Below, in pieces: positions 24,031 to 32,233 of a stretch of DNA of 64,000 nucleotides. The stretch is taken from positions 213,926 to 277,925 of the forward strand of contig JANINW010000019.1 in assembly GCA_024508935.1 (NCBI GenBank), written 5' to 3'. The notes beneath the pieces were generated by a model. That model did no database searches, had not been told where the DNA came from, and worked only from the letters and a program-made list of their open reading frames with translations. Source of the DNA: Flavipsychrobacter sp. GTDB taxonomy: Bacteria; Bacteroidota; Bacteroidia; Chitinophagales; Chitinophagaceae. How positions within the stretch are numbered: the first letter of the stretch is position 1; the number at the start of each line of letters is the position of its first letter. The translations under genes and the position numbers were made by a program.

Positions 24031-24062
24031 TATTGCTGCCGCCCGGTTGTGCGGCAGCAATA
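24031..24062 (-). terminator. Terminator of the Dps gene
   Basis: A 12-bp stem TATTGCTGCCGC / GCGGCAGCAATA, followed on the minus strand by TCCCTTCTTTTT. Confidence 0.85.
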
Positions 24063-24071
24063 AGTGGGGTA

Positions 24072-24551
24072 TTATTTTTTATTCAGGAAAGCAGAATACA
24101 TCCATACCAGTTTTTCCTGCATACGTATATAGTCGCTCATCAGTGCATTGGTGCCTTCGTCTTCTGCCTCAGCAGATAATGCCAGTATGTCGCGTTGCCG
24201 GCCAATGATGATCTTGAAAGAGTCCAGTATATCAGCTACTGCTTTTAGTCCATCTGATACGCGGGCACTTTCTTTTATATCAGACATTTTTTTGTATTCC
24301 GAATACCGGTGCTCGGGGGAGAAGCCCAATGTTAATATACGTTCAGCTATCTCGTCTATCTTCAGCAGCAGGTCGTTATACAGTTCTTCAAACTTCACAT
24401 GCAGTTCGAAGAATTTTTCACCCTTGATATTCCAGTGATAACCGCGTGTGTTTTGGTAGAAGATAGAATAATTGGCCATCAGTGTATTGAGCTGATCTGC
24501 CAGTTTGGTAGCCTTTTTACTGTCCAGCCCTATCGAATTCAGGTTTTTCAT
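24072..24551 (-). CDS. dps: Dps-family ferritin-like protein
   Basis: A 159-aa DNA-protection/iron-storage protein. Visible are the ferroxidase-site signature YQNTRGYHWNIKGEKFFELHVKFEELYNDLLLKIDEIAERI and the following long helix with EDEGTNALMSDYI. Dps assembles into dodecamers that oxidise Fe(II) with peroxide. Length is normal. The ATG at 24551 is favoured over an upstream in-frame start. It appears monocistronic, with its own terminator. Confidence 0.93.
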   Translation of the reverse strand: MKNLNSIGLDSKKATKLADQLNTLMANYSIFYQNTRGYHWNIKGEKFFELHVKFEELYNDLLLKIDEIAERILTLGFSPEHRYSEYKKMSDIKESARVSDGLKAVADILDSFKIIIGRQRDILALSAEAEDEGTNALMSDYIRMQEKLVWMYSAFLNKK

Positions 24552-24632
24552 ACTGTTGTTTTTTTGCAATAGCTAAAATACTAAAACAGCAGCACACAAA
24601 AAGCTGATACACATCATAGGTGATACTACTTA

Positions 24633-25166
24633 TTATTTTCCTTTTATGCGGTCAAGGTAAAACAGGAAATCGGTCATAGGAGCATCTGTAAAGCCCAGCT
24701 GGCGGCCCATGGTCACTATTTGCCCGCGGTGATAGGCATCGTGTGTTACGCAGTGCTGTATCATCTCATAGCGTGACAGGTGCGAGTTCATATAGGTGCT
24801 CTGTACATGAATCACTTCTTCCAGTTCTTCGTCCTGCAGGCTTTGTACATAATTGTTCAGTTCATTGGTGGTGCTGAGCAGGTCGTTAAATACGTCTGCT
24901 GCGCTGCCGGTATAGGTTTGTCCATAAGGCACTTGAACAGGCGCTTTTTTTATATATCCCATCCAGGCCATTTCTACATGCCATATATGGGCCAGTGTTT
25001 GTTTAATGCCCGGGAAGCTGGACGGAAGTTCTTTGTCCAGCAGTTCAGCCGGTTTTGTCTTCAGCCAGTTTATCATGGTCTGGTTGGCCCATAAGCTATA
25101 CACGGTGTAGTCCTTTATAAGGGCTGACAATTTAGATGGTTTGGTTTCCTGTGTGGTTTGTAACAT
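24633..25166 (-). CDS. DinB-family protein (second)
   Basis: A 177-aa DinB four-helix protein. The landmarks are LWANQTMINWLKTKP, GIKQTLAHIWHVEMAWM, with the first metal His, and HCVTHDAYHRGQIVTMGRQLG, with two further His. This is the typical DinB/YfiT metal site. Substrate unknown. A -7 box TAGTTTTG lies 19 nt upstream of the start (25185-25192, minus). It is unlike the DinB at 13852 except in fold, so it is not a recent duplicate. Confidence 0.88.
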   Translation of the reverse strand: MLQTTQETKPSKLSALIKDYTVYSLWANQTMINWLKTKPAELLDKELPSSFPGIKQTLAHIWHVEMAWMGYIKKAPVQVPYGQTYTGSAADVFNDLLSTTNELNNYVQSLQDEELEEVIHVQSTYMNSHLSRYEMIQHCVTHDAYHRGQIVTMGRQLGFTDAPMTDFLFYLDRIKGK

Positions 25167-25184
25167 GTTTTCGGTTTTATGATA

Positions 25185-25192
25185 CAAAACTA
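25185..25192 (-). promoter_or_regulatory. -7 box for the DinB gene
   Basis: Minus-strand TAGTTTTG fits TAnnTTTG. A TTG lies 14 nt further upstream (25207-25209), closer than the usual -33 spacing. Confidence 0.45.
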
Positions 25193-25256
25193 AAACCGGG
25201 TAGTGACAACCTTATGTCAGCGTTAGAAAATGTTTTCCTAAAAAAATCCGGGCATA

Positions 25257-25286
25257 AAAAAAGCAGGCGCTAAAGCCTGCTTTTAA
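25257..25286. terminator. Terminator of folE
   Basis: Stem AAAAGCAGGC / GCCTGCTTTT with a 6-nt loop and A/T tracts on both sides, 16 nt beyond the folE stop. Confidence 0.85.
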
Positions 25287-25301
25287 AAGTATGTTTCAAA
25301 C

Positions 25302-25898
25302 CTAGTAAAGGTCTGCTGTGATCAGCTTTAAAAATTCAGAGCGTGTTTCATTGGCTTCAAACTGGCCGCTGAATGCCGACGTGGTAGTAACGCTGTTTTG
25401 TTTTTGTACCCCCCGCATCATCATGCACAGGTGTTTAGCTTCTATTACAACAGCTACGCCCAACGGGTTCAGTGTTTCCTGTATGGCATCCAGTATCTGG
25501 TGCGTCATGCGCTCCTGTACCTGCAGGCGGCGGGCAAAACAGTCTACCACGCGGGCCAGTTTGCTAAGGCCGGTGATATATCCATTGGGTATATAGGCAA
25601 TATGTGCTTTGCCAAAGAAAGGCAGCATATGATGTTCGCAAAGCGAATACAGTTCTATATCTTTTACAATCACCATTTCGCTGTACGATTCTTTGAACTT
25701 GGCAGAGTTCAGTATCTCGCGTGCATCCATCTGGTAGCCCTGTGTAAGGTACTGCATAGCTTTGGCTACGCGCTCAGGGGTTTTCTCTACACCTTCGCGG
25801 GTAGGGTCTTCACCCAGCTCCTGTATAGTAGAGCGATAGTTTGTTATCAGCTTTGCGGTAACTGCTTCGTCGTAGTGTTCTGTTTTTTTATAAGACAC
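25302..25898 (-). CDS. folE: GTP cyclohydrolase I
   Basis: A 198-aa enzyme that turns GTP into dihydroneopterin triphosphate, first step of folate, biopterin and queuosine-type pathways. Zn ligands C87 and H90 in [12 protein letters not shown] and C158 in [10 protein letters not shown] are present. So are the conserved [23 protein letters not shown] and [16 protein letters not shown]. Length is normal. It lies 34 nt downstream of the QueD/PTPS-like gene, on the same strand and presumably the same transcript. Confidence 0.97.
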   Translation of the reverse strand: MSYKKTEHYDEAVTAKLITNYRSTIQELGEDPTREGVEKTPERVAKAMQYLTQGYQMDAREILNSAKFKESYSEMVIVKDIELYSLCEHHMLPFFGKAHIAYIPNGYITGLSKLARVVDCFARRLQVQERMTHQILDAIQETLNPLGVAVVIEAKHLCMMMRGVQKQNSVTTTSAFSGQFEANETRSEFLKLITADLY

Positions 25899-25932
25899 AG
25901 TGTGTGATTCTTGTGTGAACTTAATTAGGATA

Positions 25933-26343
25933 TTAACCGAAGTACTCTACATAGATGCGCGGTGTTTCCTGCAGCTTTACTCGGTGCAGTTGTACGCCGT
26001 GTTTTTCTATATGCGGTTTCAGCTCATTCCATATACTGATGGCAAAATTCTCTGCGCTGGTAAATTTGCCTTTCATAAAATCTACATCCAGGTTCAGGTT
26101 GCGGTGGTCTACTTTTTCCACTATTACATCCTTCATCAGGTCGCCCAGTTCTTTGGCATTGAATATAAAGCCCGTGTCAGGATGCGGGGTGCCCTTTATG
26201 GTTACATGCAGCTCATAATTATGCCCGTGCCAGTTGGCATTGGCACATTTGCCAAAAACTTCCTTATTCTGCTCCTCGCTCCATTCCGTGTTATACAATT
26301 TGTGGGCAGCGTTAAAATGCTCCACACGCGTCAGGTAAACCAT
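25933..26343 (-). CDS. queD: 6-pyruvoyl-tetrahydropterin synthase/QueD family protein
   Basis: A 136-aa T-fold protein. Zn-binding His in FNAAHKL (H14) and in WHGHNY (H39, H41), catalytic Cys33 in [12 protein letters not shown], and the [10 protein letters not shown] and [11 protein letters not shown] motifs. It acts on dihydroneopterin triphosphate from FolE, giving carboxy-tetrahydropterin (queuosine precursor) or pyruvoyl-tetrahydropterin. Sequence does not separate the two with certainty. It has a near-ideal promoter at 26361-26392 and reads directly into folE. Confidence 0.88.
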   Translation of the reverse strand: MVYLTRVEHFNAAHKLYNTEWSEEQNKEVFGKCANANWHGHNYELHVTIKGTPHPDTGFIFNAKELGDLMKDVIVEKVDHRNLNLDVDFMKGKFTSAENFAISIWNELKPHIEKHGVQLHRVKLQETPRIYVEYFG

Positions 26344-26360
26344 TTTTAAAAATTATCATG

Positions 26361-26392
26361 CAAAATTAGGTTTACAATACGGTTTCGACAAA
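26361..26392 (-). promoter_or_regulatory. Promoter of queD-folE
   Basis: Minus strand: -33 TTTG (26389-26392), 20-nt spacer, -7 TAATTTTG (26361-26368), followed by CA. Both boxes match the Bacteroidota housekeeping consensus. The queD start is 18 nt downstream. Confidence 0.8.
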
Positions 26393-26410
26393 AAAGCGGT
26401 TATTTGCAGC

Positions 26411-27100
26411 ATGAACATCCTGCTGATAGCCGCCACAGAAGCCGAAATAGCCCCATTGATAGAATATATGAGGGGCGGGCAGTACGAGGTAGCCCCCGGT
26501 ATTTTCGATGTGAATGGGGAGCGTATTCATGTTTGCATTACCGGGGTAGGTATGGTGGCCACTACTTATGCGCTTGCAAAAGCGTTATCGGCAGGTGATA
26601 CCTTCCATTTTGCTTTGCAGGCAGGTATCGGTGGCGCCTTCGACCGGCAAATAGCCCTGGGAGACGTTGTGTTTATTACAGCCGATGAATTTGCCGACCT
26701 GGGCGCCGAAGACCATGAGCAATACCTGGATATATACCAGATGGGCCTGGCGGGTAAAAACGATTTTCCTTTTACAGATGGACGGCTATATACGCCTTTA
26801 GCCGCTGTGCATCAATCTATTGCACTGCCGCAGGTAAGTGCGCTTACTGTAAATACGGTAACAGGTAATGAAGCTTCTGTGGCAAGGCTGGCAGCAAAAT
26901 ATGGCGCCGCGGTAGAAAGTATGGAGGGTGCCGCTTTTCATTACGTGTGCCTGCAGGAAAATATACCTTTTGCGCAGGTGCGTGCTATCTCTAATTATGT
27001 AGAGCCGCGTGACAAAAGCAAATGGAAAATGAAAGAGGCGGTAACAGCACTGAATAAATGGCTCATTTCCTATTTTCAACAGAAAGTTATTAATATTTAA
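26411..27100 (+). CDS. mqnB: Futalosine hydrolase
   Basis: A 229-aa nucleosidase of the PNP/MTAN fold: ILLIAATEAEIAPLI at the start, ITGVGMVATTYALAKAL, GDVVFITADEFADLG, and the signature ESMEGAAFHYVCLQENIPFAQVRAISNYVEPRDKSKW. It cleaves futalosine to dehypoxanthinyl futalosine and hypoxanthine in the alternative menaquinone pathway. It is divergent from queD. The rest of the pathway is not in the window. Confidence 0.92.
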   Translation: MNILLIAATEAEIAPLIEYMRGGQYEVAPGIFDVNGERIHVCITGVGMVATTYALAKALSAGDTFHFALQAGIGGAFDRQIALGDVVFITADEFADLGAEDHEQYLDIYQMGLAGKNDFPFTDGRLYTPLAAVHQSIALPQVSALTVNTVTGNEASVARLAAKYGAAVESMEGAAFHYVCLQENIPFAQVRAISNYVEPRDKSKWKMKEAVTALNKWLISYFQQKVINI

Positions 27101-27182
27101 TATATTAACAATTATACGCACGTGAATTACTTGTGAGTAAAGCTTTGCTGGCCCGTCTTTTAAGTAAACTATTACGGCTATA

Positions 27183-27190
27183 TAAATTTG
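27183..27190 (+). promoter_or_regulatory. -7 box for the DUF3276 gene
   Basis: TAAATTTG matches TAnnTTTG and lies 66 nt before the GTG start. A TTTT about 22 nt upstream is a weak -33 candidate. Confidence 0.45.
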
Positions 27191-27256
27191 GATACTTCCA
27201 TATCTTAATTATTTTTGTTCTCATTAAAAATCATTTTAACTAAAACTAAAGAGACT

Positions 27257-27655
27257 GTGGCGTACGAAAACAAAAATTTTGGCGATAACCGTAGTAATGA
27301 GAGCCTGTTCAGCAAACGTATAAAAGCTGGCAAAAGAAGAACTTATTTTTTTGACGTCCGTTCTACACGTGGTAATGATTACTTTATCACAATTACCGAA
27401 AGCAAGAAGAGGTTTGACGATAATGGCTATGACAGGCATAAAATGTTCCTGTACAAAGAAGACTTCAACAAATTCCTGAATGCACTGACAGAAACAGTGA
27501 ATTATGTAAAGACCGACCTGATGCCGGATTTTGATTTTGATGCATACAACCATGACCAGGATGCAGAAGAAGGTGGTGTATCTGTACCGGTTTCTGAATC
27601 TGCTATTGAAGATGCAGCTATAGAAGGCGGCAGCGTTGATGACTGGAAGATCTAA
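27257..27655 (+). CDS. DUF3276 (PUR-alpha-like) nucleic-acid-binding protein
   Basis: A 132-aa protein typical of Bacteroidota. The conserved core ESLFSKRIKAGKRRTYFFDVRSTRGNDYFITITESKK and the FLYKEDFNKFLNAL segment form a PUR-like repeat. Family members have been described as binding single-stranded DNA or RNA. The C-terminal 40 residues are acidic and probably disordered. I take GTG 27257 as the start, since it begins the conserved (M)AYEN sequence; earlier starts add residues not typical of the family. Confidence 0.88.
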   Translation: MAYENKNFGDNRSNESLFSKRIKAGKRRTYFFDVRSTRGNDYFITITESKKRFDDNGYDRHKMFLYKEDFNKFLNALTETVNYVKTDLMPDFDFDAYNHDQDAEEGGVSVPVSESAIEDAAIEGGSVDDWKI

Positions 27656-27672
27656 TTTTATATCACATAAAT

Positions 27673-27706
27673 AAAAAAGCGGCGGTCCTACCAGGATCGC
27701 CGCTTT
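27673..27706. terminator. Terminator between DUF3276 gene and T9SS protein
   Basis: Stem AAAAAAGCGGCG-(mismatch)-TCCT / AGGA-CGCCGCTTTT, followed by TGTTTG. It lies between convergent genes. Confidence 0.85.
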
Positions 27707-27721
27707 TGTTTGTAAGGTACA

Positions 27722-29734
27722 TTAATGCTGCACCATGAATTTTACGGTTTTCACACCATCGGTTGTATGCAGGTTCAGCATGTATATACCATTCGGTAAG
27801 TTGCCCGCCTGTATCGTGTACAAATCCGTGCCTTTTACTGTTTCTAATTGCTGGCTATGTACCAGCTGGCCTTGTGCATTATATAGTTCTGCGCCGGTCG
27901 CTATGTCCTTACCATGTGTATAGCGCAGGCTGAAATTACCGTCGCTTGGGTTAGGATACAGATTTATGCTCATAGGTTCAGCAACATTTTGCACGCCGGT
28001 ATTGTTTACTATAATGTACACTTTATTGCTAAAAGTGTCTTTCGCACAGCCGTCATTACAAGTCATGCGGCAATTAACACTATCGGCATATTTAGGTGTA
28101 AACAGTGCAAATGACTGGCTGGTAGCACCCACCGGGTAGCCGTTCAGGTACCAGAGATAACTTGGGTTATTGCAGGCATGTGGCGTGGCTGTAAAGGTGA
28201 CAAAATTGCCCGGTGTTACCGGGTTCGGGGTTGCTGTTATGCTTACCCATGGCTGAAATGTAGGGGGCAGCCCAGTAGTAACCGTTACCGTATCTTTATT
28301 GATGTTCGGGCAATACGAGGTGCCTGTAGATACTACCTGGTATCGTGTGGTAATGGCAGGGGTTGCAATAGGGCTGGTACAATTAGTGCAGCTAAGGCTG
28401 TTTGGCGTGCCGCCAGGCAGTACAGACCAAACAAAGTTAGATCCGTTTACCGCCGAGAGGAATGCATTGCCATTGGGGCACACAAGAGTATCTCCTAGTC
28501 CTCTTGTCTTTGGCCATATTCTGATAGGAATAGTATTGGTGTAATACATTACCACACCTGCGGCATTACAGGTAGAGTCTTTAATAGTGATGATTATATT
28601 CTTTATCCCTGAATCAGCAGCGGTAGGCGTCCAGTTGAAGACCATGCGCACCGAATCTTTTCTCTGGTTGAAGTATTGAATATTGGCTGCCGGAATATTA
28701 AAGCTGTGATTATCGCTTATAATATATACGGCAGATGGGTTGGAAGATTTTGCCCAAAAACAAAAACTAAGCGGCTGGTTGATACAGCCATTTACGGTAC
28801 CTCCTACATTGGCACCACCTGAAAAACAGCTAAGCGTACTTGCCGGTGCAGAACCTATTGTAGTACAAGAAACTGTCTGCACCTGGTTTTCCCGCATGAT
28901 ACTACCTATCAGCACCCCGTTACGGTATTCCCTGACCCTGGTTACAAACGTGCCTAAACCCAATGCGGTAGGGGTGAAACTCACAGTCCCCGTTGCGCTG
29001 TTCAGCGTAAAGCTATTGCTGGTTTGAAATGGATTATTGACAGTATTATAGGATGGCGATGCACTTGCAAAACTCATATTGGTCGGTATGCCGGAACATG
29101 CGGTGATACCCGCCCTGGGCATTATAATATCTGTTGCCAGCGAGTCGGCATTAGGGTCTACAGCACCATTATTATAACCGTATGGCTGGTTCAGGCAGGC
29201 AGTGGGCAAGCCCCTGACTGAAAGATATGGGGATGAATTGCCCTGGTAGCTGCCGGTATTATTAAAGGTTGCTTCTATGTAGAGATAAGATGCATTAGGG
29301 TTCAGCAAATTATTGCTGCTATTGCGGGTGCCGACATAAGTATAAAACCGCCAGTTGCTGCAGCGTGCCGGCAAGGTTACGATAACAGAATACCACCATT
29401 CCTTATATCCTGTTAATGTAGAAGCAGGGCTATCGCATTTGTTTTTAATACAGGTGGTTACTACATTTTGTGGATTGGGCGACCATTTGGTCATGGTAGT
29501 AGTAGAGGTAAGCCCTGTGCAGGTATTGTTCATGCATAAAGGCAGCGTAGCCGGCTCGGGATCGCCACTACAATCTCGGAAGTATTTAAAGTAAAAACGG
29601 TAAGTAGAATCGCTGATCCATTCGTATACCAGTTCGCCGCCTGCGGCAGCATTGGCTGCCCTGGCATTTTTGGGCATTCCAAACGAGCATAGGGCAAGCA
29701 GTACTATAAGGAAGTATAGAATAGTTTTATTCAT
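27722..29734 (-). CDS. Large secreted surface protein with T9SS sorting domain
   Basis: A 670-aa exported protein. Signal peptide (residues 1-26, ending KNARA) and a cysteine-rich N-terminal part (about 30-300; CSGDPEP, CMNNTCTG, CIKNKCDS), with beta-sandwich/Ig-like segments in the middle. The C-terminal ~80 residues are a type IX secretion signal: INLYPNPSDGNFSL, ELYNAQGQLVHSQQ, LPNGIYMLNLHTTDGVKTVKFMV. Such proteins cross the outer membrane and are attached to the surface or released. The function of the mature part is unknown; an adhesin or structural role is possible. It appears to be transcribed alone. Confidence 0.85.
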   Translation of the reverse strand: MNKTILYFLIVLLALCSFGMPKNARAANAAAGGELVYEWISDSTYRFYFKYFRDCSGDPEPATLPLCMNNTCTGLTSTTTMTKWSPNPQNVVTTCIKNKCDSPASTLTGYKEWWYSVIVTLPARCSNWRFYTYVGTRNSSNNLLNPNASYLYIEATFNNTGSYQGNSSPYLSVRGLPTACLNQPYGYNNGAVDPNADSLATDIIMPRAGITACSGIPTNMSFASASPSYNTVNNPFQTSNSFTLNSATGTVSFTPTALGLGTFVTRVREYRNGVLIGSIMRENQVQTVSCTTIGSAPASTLSCFSGGANVGGTVNGCINQPLSFCFWAKSSNPSAVYIISDNHSFNIPAANIQYFNQRKDSVRMVFNWTPTAADSGIKNIIITIKDSTCNAAGVVMYYTNTIPIRIWPKTRGLGDTLVCPNGNAFLSAVNGSNFVWSVLPGGTPNSLSCTNCTSPIATPAITTRYQVVSTGTSYCPNINKDTVTVTTGLPPTFQPWVSITATPNPVTPGNFVTFTATPHACNNPSYLWYLNGYPVGATSQSFALFTPKYADSVNCRMTCNDGCAKDTFSNKVYIIVNNTGVQNVAEPMSINLYPNPSDGNFSLRYTHGKDIATGAELYNAQGQLVHSQQLETVKGTDLYTIQAGNLPNGIYMLNLHTTDGVKTVKFMVQH

Positions 29735-30000
29735 TGTGGCCTGGTTTTATATTATCGTTATGTTTATAGACAATGAGGAGATGAAAAGGGTTGTTTTAGT
29801 ATTAAAGTCGTAGTTTAAAAATACATTTATTTAGATAGAAAGCAGGCAGATTTTTATGATATGAAATAAAAGGAAACGGTTAGTAAGCATAATATTTTTT
29901 GTACTATGGTCACATATTGTTTATTGCTATTCCTTAAAGCAAAAAAATAGTTTAACTTTCTAAAACTAATTATTAACGGGGCCCCTAAAATTTAAGCTCT

Positions 30001-30246
30001 ATGAAGCAGCAAACGCGTGAGCTATTAGTAACCACGAGAGTGGCGCAGCACTGGCAGGATGATTTTGAGCAGAAGGTAGACGAGCTCATTAACCTGGTTA
30101 GCAAAGTAGATACAGAAGTGCATGTACAGCAGGCTTCAGAAATGATGGATGTGTACCGCACAGAGAAACAACCGGTAAGCAAAGGGCGCAAAAAGAAGCA
30201 GCCCGAAGGCGGCAGGCCCTTCGAGTTTATGGTGTTCCGTAATTAA
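30001..30246 (+). CDS. Small hypothetical protein
   Basis: An 81-aa, mostly helical, charged protein with a basic C-terminal patch (KGRKKKQPEGGRPFEFMVFRN). No signal or membrane helix, so it is cytoplasmic. I recognise no family. It ends convergently with the DUF2461 gene, and the two stop codons overlap by 3-4 nt. Upstream lie 266 bp of AT-rich intergenic sequence without a clear promoter. Confidence 0.6.
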   Translation: MKQQTRELLVTTRVAQHWQDDFEQKVDELINLVSKVDTEVHVQQASEMMDVYRTEKQPVSKGRKKKQPEGGRPFEFMVFRN

Positions 30247-30902
30247 TCTATTGCCCGGTTTAAGAAATTAACCAACGGCTGCATGGTATTGAATGCAGCA
30301 AATATCTTCGAAACGGCCGTTTTCGCAAGCAGGTCTTTATCTTCCAACTTCGTACTTACAATAAAACTTTTCATTTTAAGGTACTCGATTGCCGGGTTAT
30401 CTGCAGTATAACCTTGAGGCAGCGTTTTTAGCTTTTCACCCTCCAGCGATTTGTACAGTTTTTTAAAAGCAGCTTTGTTCAGTATGCTGTTAAACTCTTC
30501 AAGGTTATAATCTATTTCCTGGCGCGTGGCTTTCAGTAAAGGGCCTTCCGGCATCCATAACCCGCCTGCTATAAAGTTTTTATTTCCGGGCTGTATATGC
30601 AGGTAATAGCCCGCATCGGGCGATTTGCGGCCGGCACGGCTGAAATAGGCACCGAAATGCGCTTTATAAGGTGTTTTGTCTTTAGAAAAACGCACATCGC
30701 GAAATATGCGGAATATCATATCCTTTGGCTTCTGGTCTGCCAGGGCAGGTTCTATTTTCGCAAGCTGATTTTTTATGGCTTCTACAAATGTTTCAAAATC
30801 GGCCTTGGCAGCTTCGTAAGTATCACGGTTTTTGTCAAACCAGGCTTTGTTATTATTCTTTCCCAGCTTTTTAAGAAAATCAAGTGTTGTCTGCTGCAGC
30901 AT
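30243..30902 (-). CDS. DUF2461 family protein
   Basis: A 219-aa cytoplasmic protein of the TIGR02453/DUF2461 family: LGKNNNKAWFDKNRDTYE, FRIFRDVRFSKDKTPYKAHFGAYFSRAG, GYYLHIQPGNKNFIAGGLWMPE, and LKTLPQGYTADNPAIEYLKMKSFIV. The family is widespread in Bacteroidota and has no proven function. Length is normal. It is divergent to dxr. Confidence 0.92.
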   Translation of the reverse strand: MLQQTTLDFLKKLGKNNNKAWFDKNRDTYEAAKADFETFVEAIKNQLAKIEPALADQKPKDMIFRIFRDVRFSKDKTPYKAHFGAYFSRAGRKSPDAGYYLHIQPGNKNFIAGGLWMPEGPLLKATRQEIDYNLEEFNSILNKAAFKKLYKSLEGEKLKTLPQGYTADNPAIEYLKMKSFIVSTKLEDKDLLAKTAVSKIFAAFNTMQPLVNFLNRAID

Positions 30903-30999
30903 ACCTGCGTTGTTAAGATTTTGAGAAAAACTAAAGATAAGGCTAAATTAATGTATATGTCATTTAGCTTTGGTTTTTCGCATTAGGGCTGGTATTAAG

Positions 31000-31007
31000 T
31001 ACCTTTG
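31000..31007 (+). promoter_or_regulatory. -7 box of dxr-rseP
   Basis: TACCTTTG followed by CG lies 42 nt before the dxr start. No TTTG at the ideal -33 spacing; the closest (30969-30972) is 27 nt upstream. Confidence 0.5.
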
Positions 31008-31048
31008 CGCATTATTTACATATCAACTAAATACAGAAGACAGGCAGC

Positions 31049-32215
31049 ATGAAGCGTTTGGCAATATTGGGTTCAACAGGTTCTATTGGTACACAGGCAT
31101 TAGATGTGGTAGCGGCGCACCCCGGTTTATTCGAGGTAGAGGTGCTGAGTGCCCATAGTAATGCCAACCTGCTGATAGAACAGGCGCAGAAGTTCAACCC
31201 CAATGCCGTTGTGGTTACCGATGAGACTAAATACGAGATCGTAAAAGAGGCGCTGAGCCAGTCGAATGTAAAAGTATTTTCCGGCCACAGTTCGCTGGAA
31301 GATGTGGTGCAATGGGATAGCGTGGATATTGTCCTCACAGCCATCGTGGGCTTTGCAGGGCTAAGATCGACCATTGCAGCGGTAAATGCCGGTAAAGGGA
31401 TTGCACTGGCCAATAAAGAGACATTGGTTGTAGCCGGTGATATAGTAATGAAGCTGGCAGCAGAAAAAGGTGCACAGATCATACCGGTTGACAGCGAACA
31501 TTCTGCCATATTCCAATGCCTGGTAGGCGAGGATTGGCGCACAATAGAAAAGATCATACTCACTGCCTCGGGCGGTCCTTTCCTGGGCCGGAAACCCAAT
31601 TACCTTGTAAATGTAAAGGCCAGCCATGCATTGCAGCACCCCAACTGGACCATGGGCGCCAAAATAACCATAGACAGCGCCACCCTTATGAACAAAGGGC
31701 TGGAAATGATAGAAGCCAAATGGCTGTTTGGCCTGGATAACGAACAGATAGAAGTGATCGTACACCCGCAGTCTATTATACATTCCATGGTGCAGTTTAC
31801 CGATGGCTCTGTAAAAGCCCAGATGGGCCTGCCGGATATGAAACTGCCTATACAATATGCCATGGGCTACCCGCGCCGGCTGGATAACAAATACAAAAGG
31901 CTTGATTTCAGGGATTATGCCCAGCTTACCTTCGAGCAGCCCGATTATAAAACTTTCCGTAATCTTGCACTCGCTAAAGAAGCCATGTTCAAAGGTGGTA
32001 ACACCCCTTGTGTAATGAATGCGGCCAATGAGGTGGTAGTGCAGTCTTTCCTGCATAATAAGGTGGGTTTCATTGAAATGAGCGACGTGATAGAAAAGAT
32101 TATGGAGCGCGTTGCGTATATTGAGCAGCCATCGCTGGACGACTACGAAAAATCTGATAAGGAAGCCCGTATCTATGCTGCGGAACTCGTGAAACAAAGC
32201 CAGCTATCGTACTAA
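31049..32215 (+). CDS. dxr: 1-deoxy-D-xylulose 5-phosphate reductoisomerase
   Basis: A 388-aa enzyme of the MEP isoprenoid pathway converting DXP to MEP with NADPH. NADPH-binding GSTGSIGTQALDV (residues 8-20), LANKETLVVAGD, the metal/substrate motif PVDSEHSAIFQ, TASGGPFLG, MGAKITIDSATLMNKGLE, and the C-terminal NAANEVVVQSFL are all intact. It is followed after 18 nt by rseP, a common pairing that also includes isoprenoid and envelope genes in other bacteria. Confidence 0.97.
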   Translation: MKRLAILGSTGSIGTQALDVVAAHPGLFEVEVLSAHSNANLLIEQAQKFNPNAVVVTDETKYEIVKEALSQSNVKVFSGHSSLEDVVQWDSVDIVLTAIVGFAGLRSTIAAVNAGKGIALANKETLVVAGDIVMKLAAEKGAQIIPVDSEHSAIFQCLVGEDWRTIEKIILTASGGPFLGRKPNYLVNVKASHALQHPNWTMGAKITIDSATLMNKGLEMIEAKWLFGLDNEQIEVIVHPQSIIHSMVQFTDGSVKAQMGLPDMKLPIQYAMGYPRRLDNKYKRLDFRDYAQLTFEQPDYKTFRNLALAKEAMFKGGNTPCVMNAANEVVVQSFLHNKVGFIEMSDVIEKIMERVAYIEQPSLDDYEKSDKEARIYAAELVKQSQLSY

Positions 32216-32233
32216 TTTATTTTTAAAAACAAC

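Noticed and set aside
31361..32197. A 278-codon open frame antisense to dxr
   Set aside because: dxr has all catalytic motifs; the antisense frame is a by-product of its codon use.
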